From NCBI RefSeq assembly GCF_019393635.1, contig NC_057861.1, positions 661,195,724 to 661,259,723 of the forward strand: a stretch of 64,000 nt of DNA. Direction: 5' to 3'. The position numbers were made by a program, and so were the translations under genes. Positions 32,489 through 44,470 of this stretch are shown here, one piece after another (positions within the stretch are counted from its first letter, which is position 1; every line of letters begins with the position of its first letter). This stretch comes from Dromiciops gliroides (taxonomy: Eukaryota; Chordata; Mammalia; Microbiotheria; Microbiotheriidae). The notes beneath the pieces were generated by a model. It worked only from the letters and a program-made list of their open reading frames with translations. It did not search any database and was not told where the DNA came from.

Positions 32489-35223
32489 CAGAGCTTCTTA
32501 AACTTTTTTCCACTTGTTGCCCCTTTTTACCCAAGAAATTTTTTATGCAACCCTAGGTATATAGGTATATAAAATAGGTATACAAATCATTTACTGATAA
32601 TAAATCATAAAAATATTTTAAAACAATTCTTTGGTATACATATAATTTTACCATTTATTAAAGATGAAAGCAAATTGACATACCAATCAGATGGAGGTGC
32701 TTGTTTATTTTGACATAAAGAATTAAATCTTTCCAGAATATTTGATACTGCAGGATGTAGAGCATCTTCAACATTTTTCAGAGTAGACTGATATTTTGAT
32801 TTTATAATGGTCAGTTCTGAGAACACTGCTTCACATAAGTATGTAATACAAAATGAGAGAAGTATATTTAGGACAATTTAAAAATTATTGGAAATTCTTC
32901 CCTAATCCCAAGCCAAAATGTATTTAATTACTATTATTTTTTTGGAAACCCAAGTTTTAAACCTATGTTACTTGACAACTTGGAAAATTCTTCTTGAATT
33001 TTTAATGGTAGATGACTGATATTTTTTTTTTATTTCAATTGAATGTGGCTTATGAACCCAACTTAGTTTTTTTAGAAACAAAATTTGAAAGGAAGTATTC
33101 CTGAAACTATGTCTCCAGGCACTTCAGATGATCAATTATAACTCTTACAATTAAAGCTTTGGGAAAGTTATTTTTGATTATAAAATCATCAGTAGGTATA
33201 AACATTTTCAAAGAACCATTTTCTACACTATTCTTCCATATGTTAACTTGTTTAGTAAAACTACCAATTTTATATTTTAACATAAATATGTTGCAATTTT
33301 CCCCTTGAAGTGATATGTTCAAATCATTGTGCTTTTTGACAATATCCAACAAAAACCAGTGTTGATAGCCATAAGTCACTGTGAAAAAAAATGAACAAAA
33401 ATCATACTTTTGCTTGGTCAAAAATATAACTTCATCTTTCAATTTCAATTATCTGTCTAAACTTCACCCTCTTGAGAGCCACCTTACCTCTGCATGTAGT
33501 AATAAGCTTTTGTAATGGGAGTCCATGTCTTTGCAAAGGTTGGAAAACAAATGGCTGTTAAGGGCATGACTTTTAATGAATTGAACGATTTTGATAGTAT
33601 CGCAAAGCACGACATCTAACTCAGGTGATATTTTTTCAGCTACCAGTGCTTCCTGATGGATCATGCAGTGAGTAAAAATGATATGTTCATTGCCACCAGC
33701 TTTAACTTTGGCTACAAATTTAACATTCTTGTTCATCACTGCTCCAGCATGGTCTGAACAGACTCCAATGCAATTTTTCCAACCGTAAACCTTCATTTTT
33801 GAAAAATTCATCAACTTTGAGATATATGTCTTCCCCTCTTGTGTGCCTTTACAAAGGGTGACAAAACAATAATTCCTTATGTATGTTTCCTTCATAAACA
33901 TATCTTACATAAAGTAATAACTGTGTCATGTTAGAAATACCAGTTACTTCATCTAACTGAATGTCGATCTTTGGGCTGCCTTTAAGCCAGGAAAAAAGCT
34001 GCTGGAATTGGTCATTACTAATTTCAGAAATGCCTTTGGTAGCAGTATCATTTGATGAAGGAATTTTGTGAATTTCATCCCAATGTTTTTTTCCCATGAA
34101 CGATTTATGACATTTTAATAGCAGCAGGTAACACAAGAGATCTTCTACTGTATAGGGCTTTTTAGTTTTTGCAATTAAATAAGAAGTTTTGTAAGATGCA
34201 AGAAACTACTTTTTTGTTGACAGTAACAAATTTCTCAAAACATTTTTTTTTACTGTATTTAAAGATTTTTAAAGTTGTTCAAAATATTACTTTTGTTTAT
34301 TGAGGTGTGCTGAATGCTTGGTATTAAGATATTTTAGCTTGGTTGATTTTATGCTCTCTATAGTAAAAACTTCATTGCAAATTAAGCAAAGAGGTTTTTC
34401 CACATCATCATCATTATTAGAAGTAAATCCGTTTTGGAAAAATGATTTGATGTTTTCTTCTTGTTGTCAAATTAGGAGTACTACAGCCTGATAGCAAAGA
34501 CTGCTGCATTATCATCAGTATTTTTACCTTTTCTATCTAAATTTAGCCACTTACCCATAACTGAAAAAATCTGTGTCCTAAAATATAAATAAATGTGGCT
34601 AATAATTTGTCAAATGAATACTAGCTTTAGTTTGTGAAAGTACATTTGTTTGTGCTAAATTTTAAATGGTCACACTTACCTACACATACAGTAGTGATGG
34701 TGGAGACATATTACTAATGGGGTTTTTTCTTTGCTTGTTGCAATTAAACAGTTATGTTTCTGTAAAAGAAGGAGATAACAGCAATTTTTAAAAAATCAAA
34801 CATTCAAACACAATACAATCCAAAGTTATATTAATTTGATACTTATATGCTGAGGAATGATGGTAAGAAAATATTAACAGTCTTTATTTTCTGTAATTAA
34901 ACTATTATGTTTCTGTAAGAGCAGAAAACTTTGTATGGTCAGTAAAAACAATGCAATTCATAATATACGATAGTATCAAATCTGAGCCAAGCTGTTTCTG
35001 GCAGTGTTCATTGGTGTTGTGTGGTGTTATGGCATGAGCAGTGTAAAGTGCACATGTTGTGAGTTTGGAACCAAGGCTGTAGTGAAATTGCTCAATGAAA
35101 CACAGGCAAGTGCTAGCAGAAATGCCTTGGATTCAGTTCGCATTTGATTTTGAATTAATTTTTGTGTGTTTTATGTTCAGAGAACTTTTATTCTTGCCAA
35201 ATTTTTCGCAACACCTGTCTTTA
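32489..35223 (-). mobile_element. hAT (Buster/ZBED5-like) DNA transposon, about 2.7 kb, inactive
   Basis: The low-coordinate end is cagagcttcttaaac, with target repeats atctaatc (32481-32488) and atctagtt (35224-35231). TA is at positions 4-5, the nnnTAnnn form typical of Buster hATs. The terminal text through aggtatacaaatcattta is shared with the short element at 60300. The other end is badly decayed and is set by the target repeat and by the return of the interrupted SINE. Confidence -1.
32605..34500 (-). pseudogene. Broken hAT transposase with BED finger, ZBED5/FAM200-like
   Basis: Pieces read from high to low coordinates. About 34450-34300 encodes a BED-finger remnant (KPLCLICNEVF, then TIESIKSTKLK after a one-base shift). 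34136-33849 holds SSNDTATK and IDIQLDEVTGISN. 33901-33464 holds GVCSDHAGAV, THCMIHQEALVAEKISPELD and AEVRWLSRG, the catalytic-core wording of this family (DGAGA usually; His replaces Gly here). 33448-33107 follows. 32826-32605 ends KSKYQSTLKNVEDALHPAVSNI, the usual hAT dimerisation end. Frameshifts and stops separate the pieces. This is a fossil of a transposase, not a domesticated gene. Confidence -1.
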
Positions 35224-35255
35224 ATCTAGTTCAGCTCCATTCTACAGAAGAGGAG

Positions 35256-35720
35256 GGGCAGCTAGGTTTCTCAGTAGATAGAGCACCACTCCTGAAGTTG
35301 GGAGGACCTTAGTTCAAATCTTACCTCAGACACTTACTAGCTGTGTGACACTGGGCAAATCACTTAACCCCAATTGCATTAAACATCCAGGGCTATCTCC
35401 AGTTATCCTGATATATATCTTGCCACTGGACCCAGATGGCTTTGGAGGAGAGAATGAGGTTGGTGACCTTGCACAGCCCTCCCTCACTTAAATCCAATTC
35501 AGTGCAAGCCATGGTCCTCTTCAAGAATGAAGGACAGGGGCAGCTAGATGGCGCAGTGGATAAGCACCGGCCCTGGATTCAGGAGTACCTGAGTTCAAAT
35601 CCGGCCTCAGACACTTACTAGCTGTGTGACCCTGGGAAAGTCACTTAACCCCAATTGCCTCACCAAAAAAAAAAAAAAAAAAAAAAAAAGAATGAAGGAC
35701 AAACAACAACAATGACGACG
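35256..35720 (+). mobile_element. Bipartite SINE, plus strand, split by a younger SINE
   Basis: tRNA-type part: gaggggcagctaggtttctc to accccaattgcat. Second module: catccagggctatctccag, ccactggacccagatggc, gtgcaagccatggtcctctt, ending aggacaaacaacaacaatg. It is the same module as at 23507-23660. The younger SINE sits at 35537-35687. Confidence -1.
35537..35687 (+). mobile_element. tRNA-derived SINE nested in the bipartite SINE
   Basis: ggggcagctagatggcgcag to a 25-base A-run. Perfect 14-bp duplication aagaatgaaggaca at 35523-35536 and 35688-35701. Close to consensus. Confidence -1.
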
Positions 35721-35819
35721 ACAGAGGAGACATGCTCAAAAAGGCTAAGTGCTTTATTCAAGGTAGTAAAAAATAGTCAGTAAATGTCTAATGAATAACT
35801 TTAATATAGACTGACTCTA

Positions 35820-35945
35820 TCTTGGGAGGTAGGTCCTTAACTATTCCCATTTTACAGATGAAGGAACTGAGGCAGCCAGAACTTAAATGACTTATTCAGA
35901 GTTACATAGCTAGGAAATGTCTGAGACCAAATTTGAACATAGGCC
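35820..35945 (+). mobile_element. MIR/MAR1-type fragment
   Basis: ctattcccattttacagatg, gaaggaactgaggcagccag, gttacatagctaggaaatg in MIR order. Confidence -1.
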
Positions 35946-36330
35946 TTTTTTTCTTTTCATTTTACCACCCCCACCTTTTTTCAAATTACATGTAAAGATA
36001 GTTTTCAACATTCTTGTTTTTCCTTTTTTTTTTTTTTTTGTGAGGCAACTGGGGTTAAGTGACTTTCTCAGGGTCATACGGCTAGTAACCGTCAAGTGTC
36101 TTAGGCTGGATTTGACCTCAGGTCCTCCTGATTCCAGGACCAGTGCTCTATCCACTGCACCACCTAGCTACCCCACAATATTCACTTTTGTAAGATTTTG
36201 AGTGCCAAATTTTTCTCCCCACCTCCCTTCCCTCCCCCTTCCTGAGGCCATCTAGCAATCTGATATAGGTTATATATTACAATCATGTTAAACATATGTG
36301 TCTTCTTGATTCCATATCCAGCAGTCTATC
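35946..36330 (-). mobile_element. L1 3' UTR, split by a SINE
   Basis: ttacatgtaaagatagtttt before, and agattttgagtgccaaattt with caatctgatataggttatat after, match the 3' UTR at 39.84-40.0 and 60.54-60.7 kb. Confidence -1.
36022..36173 (-). mobile_element. tRNA-derived SINE inside the L1 3' UTR
   Basis: tgaggcaactggggttaagt through cacctagctacccc. It interrupts the L1 sequence; flanking phrases caacattc and caatattc are the likely target duplication. Confidence -1.
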
Positions 36331-36407
36331 CATTTTAGCACCTACATGCCATCTCTCCTCCTGTCCCTTCCTCTCCCCTCCCCTCCTTTCCCATCTCCTC
36401 CCCTATC

Positions 36408-36408
<1 letters not shown>

Positions 36409-36447
<39 letters not shown>
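36409..36447 (+). repeat. (CA)n microsatellite
   Basis: About 19 CA units after a CTCCC-rich stretch. Confidence -1.
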
Positions 36448-36448
<1 letters not shown>

Positions 36449-37201
36449 CCTCACATAAATAAATATGTATGCCTAAATACATATACCTGCATATATACCT
36501 CTACACTTGAAACCTTCAGGAAAAGAAGAATTAATGCCACTCAAAATTCCTTTCAATTTAGTTTGTTTGTATTCTCTGGAGGGCTATTTTATTTTATGTT
36601 GTACACATGTGGCAATCCATTACAGGACTAGGTATGTCTTTACCTAGGGAGTGGGGTACATCATTGTCCTGAGCTTTCAGTCTTAATAAAACAGACTGAC
36701 AATTTTCACAACGGACACTGGAAAACCAGGTAGTTGAAGAAAAAAATATATATTTATATATATGGATACTTAGAATTAGAAACTACAAACAACAGTCTCT
36801 ATCTCTATCTTTCATCAGTCGATAACGATTTATCACTATTTCCACACGTTTTCTACTCTCCTCAATGCTCCCTCACCTTCTACTCCATTCCCCAATCCTT
36901 ATTCTTCAGATGACCTCTTCAATACTTCATAAGGAAGGTCAAGAACAGGTGTGAGCTTCCTCAGCTTTCCTCTTCTTCATCTCTTGAGTTTATATCTTTA
37001 GATAAAGAAGGGGCTCTGCTCAGTTCTAAGTTCCATTTGACAATATCAACTGCTTCCTCCTCCTAGGCATTCTCTTTCCTTCACCTACCATGATATCCTC
37101 CATTTGTGTCCTCCATCTTGATCTGAATCCCCCCAGCTGCTAATGCCTCCCTCATCCTTTTACCTCATATTTTTTATGAACATATTTTGTACTTCTTTTC
37201 T

Positions 37202-37346
37202 TTTTTTTCCTTTGGTGAGGCAATTGGGGTTAAGTGACCTGTCCAGGGTCACAGCCCGCAAGTGTCAAGTGTCCAACACCAGATCCAAACTCAGGTCCTC
37301 CTGAATCCAGGGCTGGCATTCTATCTACTGTGCCACTCAGCTGCCC
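37202..37346 (-). mobile_element. tRNA-derived SINE inside L2
   Basis: Duplications tgtacttcttttct (37188-37201) and tgtacttattttct (37347-37360) differ at one base. The body is more diverged (cagcccgcaagtgtcaag). Confidence -1.
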
Positions 37347-37466
37347 TGTACTTATTTTCTATTTATTTATATGTATATTTTTTGTCTCTCCCTATAAAGT
37401 ATTTAAATAAATAGCAACCTTGGAATCACCCTTGGCTTTTCTCTTGGCTTCCCTTCTCCCCACTAT

Positions 37467-37631
37467 TTCCTTTTTCTTTCTTTTTTCTTTTTTTTGTGAG
37501 GCAATTGGGGTTGTGACTTGCCTAGGGTCACACAGCTAGCAAGTGTTAAGTGTCTGAGGTCGGATTTGAATTCAGGTCCTCCTGACTCCAAGGCTCGTGC
37601 TCTATCCACTGAGCCGTCTAGCTGCCCCCCC
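37467..37631 (-). mobile_element. tRNA-derived SINE inside L2 (second)
   Basis: Duplication ccccactat at 37458-37466 and 37632-37640. The body lacks a few bases (ggggttgtgacttgcc). Confidence -1.
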
Positions 37632-38269
37632 CCCCACTATATTAAATCATTTGATGAGGCCTCCACAACATAGATCACATCCATATATCCATTCACATGA
37701 CAGTCAGCTTAGTCCAGGTACTCATCACCTCTGACCTGGTGTATTGTAACAACCTCCTAATTAGTCTCCCTGTTTCCACCTTCTTCCCCTTCCATTCTAT
37801 CATAGCAGATGATTTAATCTTTCTAAAGCACATGTCTGACCCTGTCACTCTTTTGTTCAAAAGTCTCCAGTGGTTCCATTTTGCCTCTAGAATAAATAAA
37901 ATGTTTTAGCTCAGCATTTACAATGCTCTAAAATCTGGCTCTAACCTAATTTCCTATTTTATATCACATTATCCCCCTTCATTTCCCCATTCCAAACTGA
38001 ACTACTGACTATTCACGGAACTCATCATTACATATCCCCTTTTTTCTTTTCTTTCTTTTTTTTGTGCATATCCATTTCTATACTTTATACAAGTCATCCC
38101 CTTGGGGTGGAAGTAATTCTTCTTCATCTCTACCTTCAAAGCTCAACTTAGATGTTAAATTCTCTTTGAAGTCTACCCCATAACCCTGATGTCAGAGGTC
38201 GTTTAGTTATTTTTTAATCCCAAAACAGTAGTCCAGTGCTTTGCACACAATGTCAATAAATCAATAAAC

Positions 38270-38740
38270 AAATATTTATTAAGCACAAAACTTAATAGAT
38301 TCTGAGCACTGTACTAGGCACTCAGGATACAAGTAGTCAGTAAAAGACTTCATACTCTTAAGGAATTTATACTCTATTGTGAAAGATAATGTGTACATAT
38401 ATAAGCCTATACTACAGATAAATACAAAATAGAATCCTAAAAGGCAGATTTAAGAAGAGATCTCACTCCAGGCTTGGGGGACAACCTATGCAAAGGCACA
38501 GAGATGAGTCATGAAGTGCTGGGTCTCTTAAACAGCTTATAATCTTGTTTGGTATAATAGGGTGAAGGAATAAGAGTAATGTCTAATAACTAAGTCTAGA
38601 AAAATGAGTGCAAGTCACACTGTGGGGCTTAAATAGCAGGTTGAGGAATTGCGTTTCATCAGAGATAATCATGGAATTTTTCGAGCAGAGGAGTGACATG
38701 TCTAGCTAGGGCAGTGTTTTGGAAGATTATTTTGATAACT
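38270..38740 (+). repeat. Copy of the unnamed ancient repeat
   Basis: aatatttattaagcacaaaa, gatacaagtagtcagtaaaa, ggaatttatactctattgtg, gcaaaggcacagagatgag, gcaggttgaggaattgcg, gcagaggagtgacatgtct. This adds the middle of the family that the 17.6-kb copy lacks. Confidence -1.
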
Positions 38741-38900
38741 TATAGCTTTAGAACTGGAAGAGATCTTAGAGACCCTCATTAGAATACCTCATTTTACAGT
38801 TGAGGAAATGGAGGTTGCTTAAGGTCATGCAGATGACCACCTGTGAAAGGGTAAGAGCATGAGCCCTCTGTCTCCGTACCCAAATCTGTGAGCCATAAAG
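38741..38900 (-). mobile_element. MIR-like SINE, minus strand
   Basis: agctttagaactggaagaga, ctcattttacagttgaggaa, taaggtcatgcagatg. Confidence -1.
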
Positions 38901-39837
38901 CGCTACAAATATTTGAGTTACTATTATTGAGAGGACATTTCAAATCTACTTCTTCCCCACTTATTCCTCATCCTCACTTTCTACTCCTTCTTTTCCAAAA
39001 ACAAAGAAAAATATCCCGAGCAATGATGTTTACTAGTGATCTTTCTTTCCCAGTGCTCTGAAATGCACGCAATGTTTGTCATCTGGCAAAAAGGTTTTGA
39101 AATTTAAAAGGGGAAAAAAAGGTTGAAAAATCAGTACTAAGCTGCCCATAGAATTGGATACTGGTTATATGTTGACATATTCTGAATAATTTAAATTACC
39201 ACCTGGATGTCTACATCAATGATAGTCACTTAATTTCATTCTGTTTCCTAGAAAAAGTTACCACAGATTATTCAATGGAGTTTTCATCAAAATTTTGGAG
39301 ATACAGAGAACAAATTCATTCATGTAGTGCTTACTGACTAGGTTCAGAACAAAATTATTTGAATCCTAGTGGTAGGCTAAAGGGGAATTTATGAGTGGGG
39401 TGACATCCGAGGTAGGCCTCCTCATTGTCATCACTCTTGAATGACAAGTCCCCTTTTAATTCTAATTAGCCTATAACTGTTTAATATATTTTATATGAAT
39501 CCTCATCTTCAGGCATTGCCAATGAATGTAATTGAAGTGTTACATCCTTAGAGAAATGTGTTCTCATTAATTGAATTCTCATTTATCAATATATTCTTTT
39601 GTCATACCAGGCAGAGAAAGACTAGAAAAGAAGGAAGAATGATCAGTTATGTGTTCACAGGACTTTAAAGTTTTAAAGAGCTCGTTTATTCAAAACCTCA
39701 TGATATGGAGGTAATCCTATTCTTAAAGGCTCTGCCAGTGGAGCATAAGCATGGAGTCTTACTGACTTAAAAAAATACCTCCATGATGAATAAGTGGCAG
39801 ACTAGTCCAGTTAATTTTTTTGAGGTTTATCATTTTT
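38901..39837. other. Unique sequence; candidate conserved non-coding block
   Basis: 39400-39600 carries ttctaattagcctataac, ctcattaattgaattctc and cctcattgtcatcactcttg with no repeat wording. It is a candidate element by motif density only. Nothing else recognised. Confidence -1.
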
Positions 39838-40965
39838 TCCTTAATAGTATTTTATTTTTTCAATTATATGTGAGGATAATTTTTAACATTTGCTTTTATG
39901 AAATTTTGAGTTCAAATTTTTCTCCCTCCCTTCCTTCCCTCCCTCCTCCCCAAGATAGAAAGCAATCTGATATAGGTTATATATGTATAATCACATAAAC
40001 ATACTTCCACATTTGTCATTATGTTAAAGAATAATCAGAAGAAAAGGGAAAAACCTCAAGGAAAAAAAAACACACAAACAAAAGCAAATGTAAAAATAGT
40101 ATGGTTCAATCTGTATTCAGATTCCACAGTTCTTTTTCTGGATGTGAAGAGCATTTCCGATCATGAGTCCTTTGGAAACATCTTGGATCATTGTATTGCT
40201 GAGCAAAACAAAATCTATCATAGCTGATCATCACACAATGTTACTTCTACTGTGTACAATGTTCTCCTGGTCCTGCTCATTTCACTCAACATCAGTCCAC
40301 TTAAGTGTTTCTAGGCTTTTCTGAAATCTGCTTTCTCATGATTTCTTAGAATAGTATTCCATTACGTTTATACACCACAACTTCTTCAGCCATTCCCCAA
40401 TTGACAGACATCTCTTCTATTTCCAATCCTTTGCCACCACAAAGCTGCTATAAATATCTATATCTATATATCTATATCTATATATATATCTATATATCTA
40501 TATCTATATCTATATATTTTACACAAGGGCCATTTCCCCTTTATTTATGAATTCTTTGAGATAGAGTCCTGGTAGTGATATTACTGAATCAAAGGGTACG
40601 TACAGCTCCATAGTCCTTTAGGCATGGTTACAAATTGTTCTCCAGAATGGTTGGATCAGTTCACAACTCCACCAAAAGTGCATCAGTGTTCCAATTTTTC
40701 TACATTTTCTCCAACATTTATGATTTTCCTTTTTATCATATTAGTCAATTTTCTAGGTGTAAGGTAGTACATCATAGTTGTTTTAATCTATATTTAGAAC
40801 ATTTTTTTTATATGGCAATAGCTCTGATTTCTTCATCTGAAAATTTCCTGTTCATATCCTTTTACTATTTCTGAATTGGGGAATGACTTGTATTTCTTAT
40901 ACATTTGATTCAGTTCACTATATATTTCTGAAATGAGGCCTTTATCAGAAACACTTAGACCAATT
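39838..40965 (-). mobile_element. L1 LINE 3' end, 5'-truncated copy
   Basis: Collinear with 60.54-61.62 kb: 3' UTR caatctgatataggttatat, then catgagtcctttggaaacat, tggttggatcagttcacaac, aaatgaggcctttatcagaa, where it stops. A TATC microsatellite (40449-40519) has grown inside. All frames are broken. Confidence -1.
40449..40519 (+). repeat. (TATC/TA)n microsatellite
   Basis: About 70 bases of TATC and TA units inside L1. Confidence -1.
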
Positions 40966-41189
40966 AATTTGGAGAGAATCAGCATCAGATTGAGTGAAGG
41001 GGAAGGGACTTTTTTTACCCAATCCAGTAGTTAAAAACTAAGTCCAAAAAGAGCTGCTATTTGTGTTAGCGAAAGTACTTAAATGGAGGAAATCACAGAT
41101 CACTGGTGTATATGATACTCAGGTACACAATCTGTGTAGGTGTGTGTGTATTTTTGCATATGCCTGTGTATTTATGTATGTGTAAATTT

Positions 41190-41370
41190 TGAGAGGCCAC
41201 ATGGCATAGTAGATAAAAGGTTGACTTTGTATTCAGGATCATGTGGATTCCAATCCTGCCAATCCTGCCTCTGAAATATGTTGCCTGGATGACCTTTGTA
41301 AGTCACCTAGCCTCTCTGTGATGCTCCAAAGACCACACCATTAACATAAAGGGTGTGTCATCAGCCAAAT
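41190..41370 (+). mobile_element. Diverged tRNA-type SINE
   Basis: gccacatggcatagtagata head, tggattccaatcctgcc, ttgtaagtcacctagcctct. Confidence -1.
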
Positions 41371-42329
41371 GGAAAATGGGAAGAGGCAGAATTATGTCCT
41401 GGAGCTAACTCTCCAGAGAAAGTTGTTAAATTTTCTGGAATTTTGTGAGTTAAACACAGCTGTTGCACAATTCAATCAACTCCTGTAACAGGTGTTATTG
41501 GTTGCTTTAAAAGAAGATGACAACCACAGCAGAATATATCTTCAACACATCATTGTCTACTTTAAATGATTCTGACTTCAATAATGAATATTAGAAACAA
41601 CCTTAATTGTATTTTGTTTGGATGGTGATAATATAATGCTGGGAAAGAATTCTTAAGTAATTACAAAATTGTCAGAACAATTTCCTTAATTATTCAGTAG
41701 TGAAATCATTTATTATAATTCTCATTTGAAAATTAATATCTAAGATAAAACAAGTTAATTATTTTAAATATTTCTGGACAAAATGTATTTTTATCACAAA
41801 TCTAATAAAAAATCAAACAAGTAGAAACTGTAAAGGACTTGGAATTGAAATTATTAAAATTGTTCAAATGCTGGGATTGGGATAGCAACCCTGTAGTTTA
41901 TGAGCTTCTATTCCTGTATCATAAGCATATCTTATATCATATATGCACTTTTCTTTCTTCTTCCTTTTGTGATTTTGGAATAATATTACTCAATATTCAT
42001 TTCTTTCAATACCTTGATTTAAAAATTGGCATTCTTGAAGATTTTTCATCAGTTTCAACTGTATTGTAGTCAAGATAAATTCATATAAAAAAGTGCACAA
42101 AATTAATGGAATATACCATCAGAGCTTTGAAAAATCAAATATTGGTGCTAGAAAATATGTCTCAAGTTGAAGAAATCGATTAAGATAGATAAATTTAAAG
42201 ACATTCCATTTAATACAAATAATAATATAGTGTTCTTCCCAGGAATGAAGTAGAGAGACTAATTTAAAAGTCAGGGTAATAATCTAGGCAAAAGGTGATG
42301 AACAGGGACCCTTTACTATCAAACTATTA
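41371..42329. other. No gene seen; unique AT-rich sequence
   Basis: A 76-codon plus frame at 41839-42069 has no recognisable content. No repeat recognised. Confidence -1.
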
Positions 42330-42660
42330 ATAAGTAAGCAATTATTAAACACTTACTAGTGCCAGGAATTCTTCTAGGCACTGACGATATGAAAAATAAA
42401 ATAAAATAGTGTCAACCCTCAAGGAATTTACTTTCTAGTTGGAGGAAACAACACATATATATTTAAGTATGTACAAAATAAATATAAAGACATTTTTTTT
42501 TCAGGGACAGTATACCAACAGCTGGAAGGATGAGAAAAAGATTTCATGGAGAAAATGGTGTTTGTGATAAATTTTGAAGAAACCCCAAGTATTCTAAGGA
42601 AGAAGGGTATTTCAGGCAGTGCCACAACTATGTTCCCTCCTCACGGTGAAAAGCTGTATA
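42330..42660 (+). repeat. Copy of the unnamed ancient repeat
   Basis: aagcaattattaaacactta, ggaattcttctaggcactg, aaggaatttactttctagtt, then gatttcatggagaaaatgg and gaagggtatttcaggcag. Confidence -1.
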
Positions 42661-43084
42661 ACATATTAAATAGGAAGGATGACAAGAAGACAACTGATTG
42701 ATTATAGGGGGAAGAGAAGGCAGAGTCATCAACTGTCTTGTTGTTAACTCTCATAAATCAATGCCATACAACTGCAGAGTTTTGCACATGCTTATTCCCA
42801 AGTACCAGAAACTGAACTTCCTAGTTGCAATAGTAACTAGTAACCATTTAGTCACAAAAATAGGAAAAGTAGGCTAGACTCAGATTGTGGAGGAACTTTA
42901 ATAGTATTTCTAAGGTCTTACTGGGAATTATCACTTTTCATTTTGCTATGGATTTGAAAGATGTTTTGGTCGTCTCAAATTGCATTTCTCATTTCCTTTA
43001 TTTTCGCTGAGGATGCACATGCTGTGATCACTTTATCTTTCTGGATCACAAATAACCTTTTATACTTTCTTTGGAGGGAGGAAA

Positions 43085-43260
43085 CTAGGCAAACACTTAC
43101 TAGCTAATGTGACCCTGGGCAAGTCACTTAACTCTGTTTACCTCAGTTCCTCATCTATGAAATGAACTGGAGAAGGGAATGGTAAATCACTCAGTATATT
43201 TGCCAAGAAAATCCCAAATGGTGTCACAGACAGTCAGACATCACTAAAATAACTCAACCA
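43085..43260 (+). mobile_element. MAR1 SINE, 3' two thirds
   Basis: gaccctgggcaagtcactta, tcctcatctatgaaatgaac, tatttgccaagaaaatccca, then an ACC/ATC-rich tail. Confidence -1.
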
Positions 43261-43359
43261 CTACCATTACCACCATCACCACTACCACCAATGGTATACT
43301 CCATGTTATGCAAGACCAGATAAATCTATAAACAGTGGTAGATATTAAAAATGTAATGG

Positions 43360-43499
43360 GGGGGGCGGGCAGCTCGGAGGTGCAGTGGATAAAGGCCCTG
43401 GATTCAGGAGGACCTGAGTTCAAATCCGGCCTCAGACACTTGACACTTGACCTGTATGACCTTGGAAAAGTCACTTAACCCTCATTGCCCTGCCCCCCC
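43360..43499 (+). mobile_element. tRNA-derived SINE, plus strand
   Basis: gcgggcagctcggaggtgca to cattgccctgccccccc, with an internal deletion after ggataaag. Duplication aatgtaat on both sides (43349, 43501). Confidence -1.
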
Positions 43500-43989
43500 C
43501 AATGTAATCAGATGACATCAGTCATCAAAAAAGGATCATTTGTTTTTGAACTTTTACATCCTAACACTTCTCAGCACTTTATGAGGACATATTAAGATGA
43601 AGAGCAATATGTCAGGGATTAAGTTTCTCTTCCTCTGGAGAAGATTCCAGAATATGACATGTTCTAGATTCCATCGCTATGGAAGACATAAGGGGCAGAA
43701 ACTAACACAACCTAACTGCTTCAGCAGCTTAGACTTATTTGAATACATATGCCTGTAGGATCCCGGTAAAAATTATAAAATATTTGTTTTATCCCTTTGC
43801 TCTGTGATGGGAAAGAATAGCATTCTAATAGAGGACAGTAATTAAATATGTCCTAGAAATAGAACCAAGGAAGAGTGGGAAAAGATAAAAGATTCAGAAC
43901 CTATTTTATTAGTTAGCTTAATATGTCTTTTAGTGTGAATAATTTGCCGATTAAATGTGAAGTCAAAAATGTTTTATCCAAGCGTATGC
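43500..43989. other. No gene seen; unique sequence
   Basis: Nothing recognised. Confidence -1.
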
Positions 43990-44470
43990 AATCAGAATTG
44001 GAGACCATGTTAGAAGAGGGAATGTTGAAGGAACTAGATATGTTTAGCTTATTGAAGAGAGAGCTGAGAAGGGGAAATTATAGCTGTCTTCAGGTATCTG
44101 AATGGCTGTTACATGGAGAAATGACTATTCTGTGAGGTTCCATGGGCCAACAGGAATGATGGGTTGAAGTCACAGGGAATCGGATTTTGGTCCAGTATAA
44201 ACCAGGAAACCCTCTCTAACATCTAGAGTGAAATTGTTTGAACTGCTTTGTGAGGCAGTTGGTTTTGTTGTTGTTGTTACTGTATTTTTGTTATTGTTGT
44301 TGTTTGGTTGTTTGTTTGTTTTTTGTGGGGGCAGCGGATTTTGGTCGATAATAGCAATCAAGCAAAGACAAGGTGGTCAACATTCACAGAATGCTGAAAA
44401 GAGAATCTGAAAGTCAGTTAGGAAGATAGGTCTGGATGGCTTTCTAAGTACCTTTCTACTGCTAAGAAAG
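43990..44470 (+). mobile_element. L3/CR1 LINE 3' end, with a G/T-rich insertion
   Basis: gaaattatagctgtcttcag, gtatctgaatggctgttaca, ggttgaagtcacagggaa, then after a GTT-rich stretch (44262-44330) gtctggatggctttctaag. This matches the CR1/L3 3' end. Confidence -1.

Larger units (their letters stand above)
36850..38262 (+). mobile_element. L2 LINE 3' region with two SINE insertions
   Basis: ggcattctctttccttcacc, ccttggaatcacccttggc, gtccaggtactcatcacctc, catgtctgaccctgtcactc, ctccagtggttccattttgc, cactcttttgttcaaaag, and the end cagtgctttgcacacaatg. Removing the SINEs gives about 1.1 kb of continuous L2. Confidence -1.

Noticed and set aside
32605..34500. Domesticated ZBED5-like host gene
   Set aside because: The frame is broken by several shifts and stops, and the element still has transposon-type flanks.
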